DNA from: Plantago ovata
Taxonomy: Eukaryota; Streptophyta; Magnoliopsida; Lamiales; Plantaginaceae
DNA: 64,000 bases
Reading direction: 5' to 3'
NCBI GenBank assembly: GCA_028274465.1
Contig: CM051456.1
Location: 112,645,397 to 112,709,396, forward strand
Under the pieces are notes generated by a model that saw only the letters and a list, made by a program, of their open reading frames with translations, was not told the origin of the DNA and did not search any database. Positions 35,106-47,679 of this stretch are shown here, piece after piece. Numbering within the stretch: position 1 is the first letter of the stretch; every line of letters starts with the position of its first letter. Position numbers and translations under genes: made by a program.

Positions 35106-35559
35106 TTGAATAGGACGAGCTTTAGTAGGAATTTGTTTCTCAGTAAAATTTTCTTCATATGGTAAATCAACTATATGTTTTTTTCTATTCCAAAATGCAT
35201 TTGGTAGTTCTGCACAAACTTGTTTTTCGAAAAGATCTTGCCATTTTGCTATTTTTGATTTTATTTCAGGGTTTTCTAATTGTGCTTCAATCTTTTTTAC
35301 CGAAATACTTTTCCTAATATTTTCTAAATGAAAATGTTTTTCTTGTATGAGATTATTTATACTATTTCGTGAATTGAATAAGCTTTATTAAATTAAGGTT
35401 TCTAGTTTTAGGTTTTCCAAAAAATCGAATTTTAATGTCTTATTATTTGTTTTGAAAACAATAGAGTTATTTCCTACCATATATGGAGTTATTAAATTTA
35501 TAAATGGTGTCCCTAGTATAACTGCATGATGTATGTCATGAACCAAAACAAAAGATGTT

Positions 35560-35900
35560 TTTAATAAGGTCCTTGATTTAGTATAGAAGCATCAGTTTTA
35601 GAGTTTACTTTTAATTTTGAATTGTTAGCTGCTGAGAGCTTCTCATTAGTCTTTTCTTGAAATTTTTCAGGTACAATACCCGATTTTATACAGTTTAGAT
35701 CAGCCCCTGTATCAAATAGTGCAATTGTATTTATAGTAAAGTTTTCAGAAAATTTTAATGTTATTTCTATTATATATTTTCTTGAAGTTATTTCTCTAAG
35801 AATAAACAAGAAATTTTCTGGCACTTTTATATTTTCAACATTTCGAACATTTTCGTTTTCATCTTTATCTATGTCTTCATTACCTTCTTCAGTTTCATTT
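35560..35900 (-). other. Caulimovirid fossil: aspartic protease region
   Basis: The segment reads INTIALFDTGADLNCIKSG, the DTGA active site of retroviral-type aspartic proteases, preceded by a coiled-coil-like Lys/Glu-rich stretch near 35900-36000. Confidence 0.8.
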
Positions 35901-36019
35901 ATATCTTTCATTTGATCAATAATATATTTAATGGCTTCAGTGTCCTGTTTTTGCCTTTCTTTTAGTTCTTTTAATTCTAATTTTACTTCTTTCATTTCTT
36001 TATGCAATTCCTGAATTGT

Positions 36020-38165
36020 TATGGGTTCTTTTTATCATATTTTCCTTTACCTAAGATGTTTGTTAAATCATAAGTATTTTTCGAAGTACTAGGTGTTGAT
36101 ATATCTTTTTCTTTCTTATCAAAAGTACTTAAAACTTTATCAAGGTAATCTTTCTGTAATTCAGCATTTTGTATATTTTTTAATATTTCTATATGAAATT
36201 GTTGTTCTTTGGTAAGTACACTAACATGATTTTCAGTTTCGGATCCTGAGCTATGACTGGAGGTAACTAGTTCATCTAATTGAAGGCTTTTATCATTTTC
36301 CGAAGAAAAATTAGATTCATAGTCAGAGTTGGAGCGATAATTACTACAATTTTCATCTTCAGTGGAATCTATGAGAAGATTGGCTATCTTATTTCTTATC
36401 TCATCTTCTAATTGTAATTCTTGTAATTTCTTATTAAATCTACAATACCTAACCGTATGTCCTATCGCCTTACATCTATGACACTGGGCTGTTTTATACC
36501 AGTCTTTTGAATTTTGATTATTCCTTGGCTTTGTACTGTTAGATTTTTTATAATAGTCTTCTCTTGGTTTGAACTTCCTATTATTATTAAACCTTCTACT
36601 AGAATTATAGTTCTTTTTTCGTGACTGAAACTGTTTTTTATGGGTTTTCTCATATGACTTTCTACATTTTCCTGAACACTCCATATTGGGCTTATTAGGG
36701 TCAATGTCAAACTGTTGGCAGAAAGTTCCTAATTCTAACTTAGTTTTCTTAAGTTCCCACTTTAAATGTTTTTGTAATTTTAAATCTTGGCAAATTTTTA
36801 GTCCTTCTTGTTGAGTTAAGCTAACTAGTTGACCGTATGTGAATTCATCATAATCTATTATTTGTTTTCCAGTATTTTCTCTAATTTTATTTCTAACTTT
36901 TTCTCCTAAAAGGTTGGTAATCCTGCTAGAAATTTTTCTTTCCAAAATGGTTGGTTTGAGTCTTCTCTAAGCATAACTCTAGTTAAGAAAATATTTTTAT
37001 AACTTTGGAAATCACTAAGTTTTCTACATCGGAGGTTTGAAAGAAGCTCGGCATTTTTATCTTTTAAATGAGAAGGGTCACCTATGAAATGTAAAGAAAT
37101 TGTAAGGATTAGCCTAGAAACAGCATCTTGTTTTAAATTTCCATCATCATCTATTATTGGAATGTTTTCTTCATCTATCTGTACTGCATTTAGAATTTCT
37201 TCTTGTTCCTGGGATGTGAGATAATAATCCCACCATCCTTTTAACTGACCAGAGAATCCTGCTATAAGGATTTCTGCTATAGTTCTATCTTGTGTTCCTA
37301 TTTGAGTTTTATAAGCATTAGCAGACATAGTCATTTGTTGAAGTACACCAAGAATTTCATACTCCGATTTCCCATCTATATTCCAATCATAAACAGAAGT
37401 AGCATTAAAACGTGATTGGGCTAAAGGTTTAGCTAAGCTTAAATCATTTGCAGGAGTTATTTCAAGTGGTTGTTTCCAATAAAGTTTATTAATATGTTTT
37501 GTTGGCTCTTGGAAGTTTTCTAAGGCCTTACTGATTTCAGAATCACGACTTAGTGTTTGGATACGCGAAGATTGCGGAGTCTGTGGAGTATCCGGGACCA
37601 CTACATTGTCTTTATTAATAGACACAGACCTTAGTTGTTCTTGGACTGTTCTTATGAACTCAGTTTTATTATCATGTACATCTTTAATACTAGCTTTAGA
37701 CACTTGATATGGTTTAAAAAGTGGAAGACAATGCTTATCTTTAGATTTTTGTATGCTTTTCTCTATTTCGTCAACTAACATTGGTTGTTTTTGAATACTT
37801 TTTTCTATCCTGTCTAACTGTTTACCTATAGTATTCAGATTTGTATTTGTAAAGTTATTTTGAACCATTATACTTTTCACATTTTTACTAGTATCATCAC
37901 TAGGTGTCTTAATAGGAATAGCTTCTATCTCTTGATCTAGAATGGTTAGTCTTATTCCTTGAAAAGGAGGGTGATTAGATTGTTTTTTTACTGAACCAAC
38001 TAATGTTTCCCACTCAGGAGTTTTATTCCTAGTCGTAATAGGATTAATGGTTTTGGAAAAAGGGTAGCCTATAGAATTTTCAGTTGCATAGATTTCAAAC
38101 CAATCAAAAAATAATATATGTATTTTATTTTTATTAATAAAATCATAATACTTTTCTTGAATCAA
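36020..38165 (-). other. Caulimovirid fossil: coat protein and zinc-knuckle region
   Basis: The coat-type core is marked by LKGWWDYYLTSQEQ, FIGDPSHLKDKNAELLSNL and FLTRVMLREDSNQPFWKEKF cut to shorter blocks. A basic stretch precedes the CCHC knuckle CHRCKAIGHTVRYC, and an acidic tail follows. This is the usual caulimovirid coat arrangement. Confidence 0.8.
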
Positions 38166-38359
38166 ACTCCTATTTTTAAGAAAATGTTGAAAAAACCAAA
38201 TTTTCTTTTCATTATTATAATCTGCATAAAAATCATCATGAAGGAATTTCTTATTAATTTGAAACTCTTTTCTATAACATTTAATTCTCTAATCATATCA
38301 TTTTCTATATTTTCAGTTAATACAGAACCGGTTGGACTACTCGGACCTATATCATAAGT

Positions 38360-39320
38360 TCCATCTTCATGCCTATTTTTAGTAGGACTCTCATAGACTG
38401 CTTTAGGAATATTTGTAGTATAATCTACGTTTCGAAATCTAGAATCATGACTATAACTTTGCCTATGCTTAGTTGGAATATTAATTACCGATGGTAATTG
38501 AGAAACTCTTCCTAGATCAAAAGTTTCTGCTATAGAAGATCTTTCATAAGACCGGCTACTATTAGATCTCTCAAAAGAGAGAGAAACCCTTCCTTCTTGT
38601 GTTTGTTTGACCGATTTTAGATGAGTATTTGGCTTTACTACCTCAAGTGGTTCTGGGTCAACTATACCTTCTAATACCCATTCATCGGGAAGGACTATAT
38701 CCTTCCATTGAATAGACTTTGGGACAACTGTATTTGACCTAGTAAGGTCTGTCTAGAGTAAGAGGGTTTCACCTTTCTTGCTATGAAATCGAACCTTTGT
38801 AGCAAAAGCAGACATCATGGCTTTGTAATGGACTCTAAATATTATTGCTACAGGTATAGATCCTTCTAGCATTTTATAATTATGAGTTTTAACTTGTAAC
38901 ACTAAAGATTTTAGAATATTTTTATCATTTAAGGAGACTGTTAAATTAGGATAACAATCAAAAGAAATTGGACCAGTACAAAGACTTGACTCTACTGAAC
39001 TTAATAGAGAATCTTCAAAATCTTTAAACCTAGCATCTCTGAGAACTGCCAAAATGGAGGTATTTAAGCCTTCTTTAGTAAGTGGTTTTATCCCTACTTG
39101 AACTAATCCAATATTAATATACTATAATTTTTCTTAACATGTTTTTGGAGGGAATCTTCAGAAAGTAGATTAATTGACTCAAAAGGTTTAGATACCTGAA
39201 TATCTCGTTCTTCAGTTTTAATTGTAAAATCACTTTTAAAATAGAATAGACGAGAGGATTCATAAATCTGATCTTTATTAATTTTAGGAATTTTCCAGTT
39301 ATCGATCGAACTATCAAAAT
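38360..39320 (-). other. Caulimovirid fossil: movement protein region
   Basis: The text contains CTGPISFDCYPNLTVSL and LQVKTHNYKMLEGSIPVAI, matching the 30K-superfamily movement proteins of caulimovirids, which enlarge plasmodesmata. It lies upstream of the coat region as expected. Confidence 0.7.
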
Positions 39321-39600
39321 CTTCTATTATTATTTCTTCACTATTTATAATCTTTTTACTGAATCACGGGAAGATGAGGCAACAGAAGTTGAAGAAGTAG
39401 ATCTACAGAAAAAAGAATCCATAACTAGACTTTCGAATAAAAGATTTAAATTCTTACTACAATCCTAAGGTAAGACGATAGCCTCTCTCGTGAGGACTTA
39501 CTATCAAGGTCACATTTGGCAAAAAACACTCGTAAGAAAATAATTCTTTTACTTAAGAGTTTAGTTTAGAATTGTCTTTTCTATAACACCTACCCCCCTG

Positions 39601-39612
39601 GCTCTGATACCA
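39601..39612 (-). other. Primer-binding site of the caulimovirid fossil
   Basis: TGGTATCAGAGC on the minus strand is complementary to the 3' end of plant initiator tRNA-Met, the primer used by Caulimoviridae. It lies immediately beside the TA tract and upstream of the movement protein region. Confidence 0.85.
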
Positions 39613-39621
39613 GAGACTTCC

Positions 39622-40086
<465 letters not shown>

Positions 40087-40245
40087 AGGCCCGGCCCGAG
40101 CCCGGCCCGGCCCATGACGGGCCCGGGCTTGGGCCTATTGTTCAGGCCCGACCCGGGCCATGGGCCGGGCCTGGGCTTTGTGCTAGTGTCCCCGGGCCCG
40201 ACCGGGCCTCTGAAAGCCCGGCCCGGCCCATTGCCATCCCTAGTT
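40087..40245. repeat. GC-rich GGCCCGG degenerate repeat
   Basis: About 160 bases of GGCCCGGCCC-type words in otherwise AT-rich sequence, ending CCCATTGCCATCCCTAG. The ATTGCCATCCCTA end resembles terminal sequences of some plant hAT-like miniature elements as I remember them. No matching left end was found. It directly precedes the LINE coding region. Confidence 0.6.
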
Positions 40246-42560
40246 ATGCCTCCTTTTCCTGCTGGCCTTGGTGCCCTTTCTGCTTCCAGTACTACTGTTC
40301 GGGATATGATTCGTAGTTTCCCTCGTGGCACCTCTTGTGGTCGAGATGGTCTGCGAGCTCAGCACTTGTTGGATTGTCTGGGCGGTGCTGCTGTTGCTCT
40401 CTCTGATGATTTGATCACCTCCATCACTCGGGTGGTTCATATTTTCTTGGAGGGTCGGTGCCCGCTTGTTTTGGGTGAGTATATTGCTAGTGCGCCTCTC
40501 ACTCCGGTGGTTAAGCCGGGTGGTGGTATACGTCTGATTGCTGTGGGTATTGTTTGGCGGCGCCTGGTCTCTAAGGTGGGTGCTGTTTTGGTTGGCCCTT
40601 CTTTGTCTGGGTACTTTGACGGTCTCCAGTTTGGTGTTGGGGTGCCCTGTGGAGGTGAGGCTATTCTTCATGCCTTGAGTCGGTTTGTTGAGGCGAGAGG
40701 CAGTGAGGTGGGCTTGACCATGTTGTTAGTTGACTTTCAGAATGCTTTCAACATGGTAGATCGTGAGGTTATGTTGCTTGAGGTTCGTCGCCGTTGTCCA
40801 GTCCTTTCCCGTTGGGTTGAGTTCTGTTATTCCAGTCCGGCCAGGTTGTACTATGGGGAGCACATTCTTTGGTCTGGTCAGGGGGTCCAGCAGGGCGATC
40901 CTTTGGGTCCTCTTCTCTTTGCTTTGGTTTTACACCCGCTGGTTTGTAAGATCAGGGATTCTTTTGACTTGTCCTTGCACGCTTGGTATTTGGATAATGG
41001 CACCATTGTCGGCGATACTTTAGTTGTGGGCAAGGTCTTAAAGATGATCTTGGAGGACGAGCCGTGTTCTGGTCTTCACCTCAATGTTCACAAAACTGAG
41101 ATTTTTTGGCCGGTGGAAGATCCGAGGAGTAGGGTTCCTGGTGTTTTTCCTCCTTCTATTACCAGGCCACTCCGCGGGGTCAAAGTCCTAGGTGGCTGGG
41201 TCAGTGTGTGCCCTGGTTTTAGTAGTGAGCTTGTGGTGAAGAGGGTGAATAAGACCATCGAGCTCATGGACTCTGTTGCCAAGCTTAATGATCCGCAGTG
41301 TGAGTTGTTGTTGCTTCGTGCTTGTACTGGTATTTCAAAGCTCTATTTTGCTTTGCGTACTTGCCCTCCTGGTCTCTTTCAGTCGGCCCAGTTTTCTTTT
41401 GATCGGGCTCTCAGATCCTCCTTGGAGCGTATTGTTACGGCGTTGGGTCCCGGTTTTGGTGATTGGCAGTGGCGGCTTGCTACTTTACCCTTTTCTTTTG
41501 GGGGGCTTGGTGTTTATACTGCTGCGGATGTTCGCCATTATGCCTTCATTGCTTCCCGCCTCCAGTCTGCTGGTTTGCAGGCTAAGCTTTTGTGTCCTTC
41601 TGGTATCACTTCTCTTGGCCCTGCTTTGATGGTGCACTGTCTTTGTTTACTGAGACCACAGGTTCTGATCTTTTGAGCAACCCCAGTGAGATCGCTGCCC
41701 CCAAACTTATGAAGAAACTGGCAGATATATATTTCACGAAGGTTGCTGCTTCTGCAGAATCTGTTTTCTCTTTATCTTCTCGCCAGGTAGCTCTTTGGAC
41801 GTCTCAGCAAGGTGCCCATTCTTCTGATTGGTTGCGAGTTGTTTCTATCTCGGGTTTGGGCCAGACTATGAACGGGAGGACTTACAGGTGTGTCCTGGGT
41901 TATCGGCTTGGTGTTGCTTTGTTTCCGGTGTCCTTGCCTTGCTCTGCTTGCTCTCGAGTTTTTGATGGGGATTTGTTTGGTGATCATGCGGTGTCGTGTG
42001 CTGGGATGGTGGGTATCAAGCACCGCCATAACCTTGTTCGTGACACTCTTTTGGATGTCTGTTTTCGATCTGGCATCTCTGCTGGTAAGGAGGTGGATAT
42101 TGGTTTGAGCGATGGGAGTGACAGGTCCCTCCGTCCTGCAGACTTTCTCCTTTATGCTTGGGATAGGGGTCGGGATGTGTGTGTGGATCTGACTGGGTCT
42201 TCCCCCTTGACGCGGTCTGGGTTGGTGGACTTTGTGCCTGGACATGCGGTTGCTGATGCTGCCAGGCGCAAGTCTGTGAAGTATCGGGACTTGTGTGCGG
42301 CTAAGGGGTATGGATTCCTTCCTTTCTCTTTCTCGACGCTTGGGGAGTTGGATGTTGATGCTGTGGATTTGCTTGTTAGAATCCGGGGTTTCGCTTTGGC
42401 TCAGGATCCTGGGGCGCGCGCTGCTCATTTTATTTTCTCTAGAGTTAGTTTTGCTATTGCTAAGGGAGTGGGAGCACAGCTTGTTTCTCGGCTGCCCACT
42501 AATTTTTGTAAACCTTTCATTGTCGTTGATTTATAATAATTATTGATAAAAAAATAAAAT
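40246..42560 (+). mobile_element. RTE-like LINE, 5' truncated, reverse transcriptase plus C-terminal domain
   Basis: An almost open coding region runs from the fingers of a non-LTR reverse transcriptase (GTSCGRDGLRAQHLLD) through LLVDFQNAFNMVDR, GVQQGDPLGPLLFALVLHPL, WYLDNGTIVGD and LHLNVHKTEIFWP. The conserved C-terminal half contains FGGLGVYTAADV, GRTYRCVLGYRLGVALFP, CSRVFDGDLFGDHAVSC and RPADFLLYAWDRG, with a stop at 42536. The second catalytic Asp of YLDD is Asn here, so the enzyme would be inactive. One base is lost near 41621-41630, joining PALMVH to the frame that continues DGALSLFTETTG. The endonuclease is missing. The element ends in an (AAT)n tract rather than poly(A), as RTE elements often do. 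The clade name is my recollection; LINE status is certain. Confidence 0.85.
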
Positions 42561-43677
<1,117 letters not shown>

Positions 43678-43927
43678 CTCCCTCTTATTTTTTTTAGTTG
43701 TCATTTTAGGAATTTCACACACATTACGGAGGACCTATTACTAGCTTTGTAGTTATAAAAATTATTCACAAAAGCCTATTAATATTAATATAATATTGTA
43801 TTGATAGTATTGAATATAGGGACAAAAGAGAGTTAAGTCTATTAGTATCAATCATTATACCTAAAATGACAACTATTTGTGTCATAGCAACATTTCTAAA
43901 GTGACAAATTAATAAGATAGGAGGGAG
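43678..43927. mobile_element. Stowaway-like MITE
   Basis: The 250-base element begins CTCCCTCTTATTTTTTT and ends AATAAGATAGGAGGGAG, with inner arms GTTGTCATTTTAG and CTAAAATGACAAC-like text. It is flanked by TA on both sides (43676-43677, 43928-43929), the Tc1/mariner target duplication. Confidence 0.82.
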
Positions 43928-44027
43928 TAGTTTATTGTGAAAAAATAATTTTAAAATTGTGAAAGTATACTTCTTATACATTTACAACATAAATTTTAAA
44001 ATTATTTTTTCATAATGAATTATGATT

Positions 44028-44485
44028 GGAGTTATAAGGGTGACTGAGTGGTAAGGGTGATGTAGTAGCAAGGAGAGGTCGGGGGTTCAAACCTCAACAG
44101 AGTCATAAGGTAGTTTAGGATATTTAGGCTCTGTTCTCTTCGTCTGAAAATAATTATTTTAAATTCAGTTCAGATGCATTAAGTTTAGTTCAGATTTGTT
44201 TAATAGTATTTTAAACTACAAATAAGTTCAATTCAGCTTTATTCAGTTTAGTTCAGATGCATTAAGTTTTGTTCAGTTCAGATTTGCTTAATAGAATTTT
44301 ATACTACAAATAAGTTCAGTTCAACTTTATTCAGTTCAAATCAGTTTCATTCAGTTTAGTTCATTTCAATTCAATTGAATTAAGTTCAATTCAAACGAAT
44401 AGAACAAAGCCTTAGAGTTATAAGGTGGTAAGGATTAGTGTAGAAGTAGGAGTAGAGTAGGTTACATTCGCCGTTTAAAAAAAAT
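44028..44485 (+). mobile_element. tRNA-type SINE, interrupted by a MITE
   Basis: A perfect 16-bp target duplication, ATAATGAATTATGATT, lies at 44012-44027 and 44486-44501. Inside are an A-box-like TGACTGAGTGGTAAGG, a B box GGTTCAAACC and a 3' end CGCCGTTTAAAAAAAA matching the SINE at 23035-23213. Positions 44127-44411 are a later MITE insertion; without it the SINE is about 170 bases. Confidence 0.88.
44127..44411. mobile_element. Tourist-like (PIF/Harbinger) MITE nested in the SINE
   Basis: Terminal inverted repeats are GGCTCTGTTCTCTTCGTCTG at the left and, as reverse complement of the right end, GGCTTTGTTCTATTCGTTTG. TTA flanks both ends (44124-44126, 44412-44414). The interior is rich in TTCAGTTCAG words. 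TTA duplication with GG(C/G)-starting repeats is the Tourist pattern. Confidence 0.85.
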
Positions 44486-44501
44486 ATAATGAATTATGAT
44501 T

Positions 44502-46160
44502 AATTTGAGATCAAACCGAACATAAATTAAGTCAACAAAATCAAATGTGATTTTTTTTTTTTTAAAAAGTTTTTGGGGGGAGTAAGTTACGAAATGTGTA
44601 GAGTGTTGGAATTTAAAATTATTATTTAAAGTCATGAAACTGAGTATTATATTTATATTTTCCCTAATAACCATTATATTTGTCAATCTATTTTTATTTT
44701 TAGAGCAATAATTCCTAGAAAAATATGGATTATTGCTCTCATCACCTAATTATCTCATTCTATGCTATCAAAACCAAACTTTAAAAACCACTATTATAAG
44801 ACCCAAATATATTGCCCTCAACTCAAATTTTAAATTTTATTTGACATATTTAACCCTCGATTTGTACCATTATATGGTACCAGTCATCCACTATTGGCAC
44901 CAATAATTTTGTTTGTCACCAATAGCTGGTACAATTATATCATTCACTTCTTGTTCAGCGTCAATAAGGTCACCTATGGTCACTCATGTTTGGTACCACC
45001 TGTTGGTATTAACATTTCACTAACAATACTACTAAGGATCAATATAAGGGTATAGTATAGATTGTACCATATATATTTTTATAAATGAGGTTGAAAGCTA
45101 TTTTGTCCAATAATTTGCACTTAACATAATTTCACCCAAATATTTTTATATATCATATAAACGACATTCAAAATCCTTGTTCATCTTCTTTTCAAGCTTT
45201 CTTTAAATATTAATACTTCTTTCATATCTACTAGTAAGGTTCTCATTTCATTGACTTTCTCCAAATTTGATTTGCCTCATATTATTTTCAAATCGTGAAA
45301 AATTATATTATGAAAACATAATGATTAAACTTTCATAATGTAACTTCATTAATTATTTGTTCGCGTGCGGTAATGTAATTTTTGAGCATGCGTTTGAAAT
45401 GGTTTTTTAAAGAATTTATAATTTATATAATGTGTTTCGGCGCTTGGTTTAGTGGTATATAAGATTTATAATAAATTTTTTATGGGATAAATTTATTAAA
45501 AAAGAAAACATAAAAAAATGTAATGATGGGAAGAAAAAAATACATTAACAATTTAAAGAAAATCTGTTTTTGATTTCGAAAAAATAATAAAGAAAATCTG
45601 TTTTATTTTAACAGCTGTTTTCAGGGGATCTAACCATGGATCATAAACAAAGCAACTTAAAAAAAAAAGCAAAAAAAAACATGGATCATAAACGAAGCAA
45701 CTTCAAGAATGACCAGTTTCCAAAAAAAACAAAAAAAAAATAATTCAAGAATGATCATGGAATATCACCATTACCGTGCATGCAATGCAATGCTTATAAA
45801 TAAACAAACTTAATGCTCGATGTCCCACGGAACCAGAAGTTGACTTTTATAATATATTCCCTTCATTTTTAGAGAATTGTTTACGTTTATTCTTAAAATA
45901 ATTCTTTTTCCATAAAAAATCTCTGATTTATTTGATTTTTAAGGATCACTAATGGCCCTTAACAAAAACAACTTCCATATGCATATAATTATTAATCCAA
46001 ACTCAATTACATTATAATCAATTTGAATTGACCATCATTTAAGAAACCTTCCAACCAAACATGACTTAAAAAACTAAATATCTTTAATAAAAAAATTAAT
46101 TTAAAATTTTTATTTTCAAAAATATAATTATATAAATTATTAAATTCATCTTCTTCTTCT
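44502..46160. other. Intergenic, no recognised feature
   Basis: AT-rich, with short near-duplicates of ACATGGATCATAAAC(A/G)AAGC around 45636-45700 set among A-runs. No gene seen. Confidence 0.4.
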
Positions 46161-46164
46161 CTAG

Positions 46165-46455
46165 AGCTCAGGTACCAGAGCATCGGAGCAAGCTCTAGAT
46201 CAGAGCAAACGCTTCGGTCTAGAGCTTGCTCCGAACTGGAGCAAGCTCCAAAATGGATCTGGAGCTTGCTCCAGTCACCGGAGCAAGCTCAATTCGTCGG
46301 AGCTCGATCTGCTCCAGTCATCGGAGCAAGCTCCAACCGTCGGAGCTTGCTCCAATCACCGGAGCAACCTCCGGACACCGGAGCTTGCTCTAGTCACTGG
46401 AGCAAGCTCCAGTCGTCTTCAGTTGCCGGAGCAACCTCCGGTACCGGAGAAGAAG
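46165..46455. repeat. Array of GAGC(AA/TT)GCTC palindromes
   Basis: About nine copies of GAGCAAGCTC or GAGCTTGCTC occur in some 235 bases, with related GGAGCAACCTCCGG and CACCGGAGC words. They face both ways and each is itself a near-palindrome. The block is GC-rich inside very AT-rich surroundings and is followed by a GA-rich stretch. It resembles the subterminal repeat region of a DNA transposon, but no ends were identified. Confidence 0.75.
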
Positions 46456-47083
46456 AATTGAAAAGGAAAAAGAGAAAAGGTAAAAGAAAAAGATAAAAGG
46501 AAAGAAGAAAAAGATAAAAGGAAAAAATAAAAAAATTTCTCTTTTTTATTTTAAAACAATAAGGTATGTTTTGAGTCATCAAAATCAAATTTTGGAACAA
46601 TGCATTTGTGTTGACTTTAGACTAAAATGTAATTGTGTGCATAAGGTGATTATTTTTATTATTAGGGCCACTAACAGGGTATTAAAAATCAATGAATCTA
46701 AAAAACTTAAAAGATGTTTGTGCTATTTGGTTTAATGGTAAGTTACACAAATACAAAAAGGAAAAATGTGAAACATTTATTGAAATAAAGAGACGAAAAT
46801 GAGAATACTCAAACAATATTATCAAATAAAGCAAACCAAATTCGTCCATATCATTTGAAGACTTTAAGCTCTAACAAACCAAGCCTAGTAGCTCCGAAAC
46901 TTACCCCATATATTCAAACCAGCGAGAAGCATTTGCGGGCGACGATGATGCATGTTGTGAACTTGCATTAGTTGACTTTTAAGTCTCATCCTCAGTCCCA
47001 CTAAGATTCCTCCACGTGTATGCCTATGTTCTTTCGATCCAAAATACACTTTGGATTCGATAATTTCAGTTCCGATTTAGTTA
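46456..47083. other. Intergenic, GA-rich then AT-rich
   Basis: Purine-rich AAAGG(A)AAAAAG text to about 46530, then unremarkable AT-rich sequence. Confidence 0.4.
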
Positions 47084-47291
47084 TACTATATTATCTTCGT
47101 CTGAAAATTGATTATTTTAAATTCATTTCAATTCAATTTGGATCAGTTCAAATGCATTAAGTTCAGTTATATTCAATTCAGATTTACTTAATAATATTTT
47201 ATAATACAAATAAGTTCAGTTCAACTTCATTCAATTTGGTTCAGTTCAGTTAAATTCAGTTAAGTACTATTCAAACGAAGATAACAAAGTC
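47084..47291. mobile_element. Tourist-like MITE, second copy
   Basis: The interior matches the MITE at 44127-44411 (ATTATCTTCGTCTGAAAATT at the left, TCAAACGAAGATAACAAAGT at the right, and TGCATTAAGTTCAGTT inside). TTA flanks both ends (47081-47083, 47292-47294). The left terminus is eroded. Confidence 0.78.
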
Positions 47292-47679
47292 TTAGTTCTT
47301 TACCCCTTAAAAAAAATAATAAATAAATTTTATTTAGAGTATTCCATTTTATATTAGCTCGATCAGTTCAGATTTTTTCAAACAGGATAGGAGGATAACA
47401 GAGCCAATGTCATGAAAATGCGAAATATCATATCATGGCGCGTAAAAAAATACTACTCCTACTACTAACAAATCAAGAAAATAAACCAAGAAACAGCCCA
47501 GATACTTCCTAATAATGATAGATAGATAGAAAGACCTTTGCCTTTTTTTCTTCTTCATTTTTGTACCCCATATAAGAAAATTTTCAAGCCTTAAAATATT
47601 CTGATTGTTTAGTTAGATTCCATCATCATTTCTTGGTTTTTAGCTCATAAGCAATAGTAGTTTCAAGGGCTTTCCTCTA
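47292..47679. other. Upstream region of RLCK copy A
   Basis: AT-rich leader and promoter. CATATAAG near 47568, about 110 bases before the start codon, may be the TATA box. Confidence 0.35.

Larger units (their letters stand above)
32704..39620 (-). mobile_element. Endogenous pararetrovirus (Caulimoviridae), florendovirus-like fossil
   Basis: Nearly 7 kb on the minus strand shows the gene order movement protein, coat protein with zinc knuckle, protease, reverse transcriptase, RNase H, then a second downstream ORF. No LTRs are seen and a tRNA-Met-type primer site lies at the 5' side. These features mark Caulimoviridae; a second ORF after the polyprotein and location against a TA-dinucleotide tract are, from established knowledge, features of florendoviruses. 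The copy is broken in roughly half a dozen to ten places, yet long parts stay open, suggesting a moderately old integration. Its left end is hidden by the assembly gap; it is not flanked by visible copies of itself. Confidence 0.85.

Noticed and set aside
41772-42428. Long open frame of 218 codons on the minus strand
   Set aside because: It is the antisense shadow of the LINE C-terminal domain; composition is Arg/Ser/Thr-rich with no motif.
44036-44110. tRNA gene suggested by A and B boxes
   Set aside because: The boxes belong to a SINE with target duplications; no cloverleaf or acceptor stem is seen.
46266-46496. Open frame of 76 codons through the GAGC(AA/TT)GCTC array
   Set aside because: The frame is a by-product of the repeat; it lacks family similarity and ends in purine-rich text.
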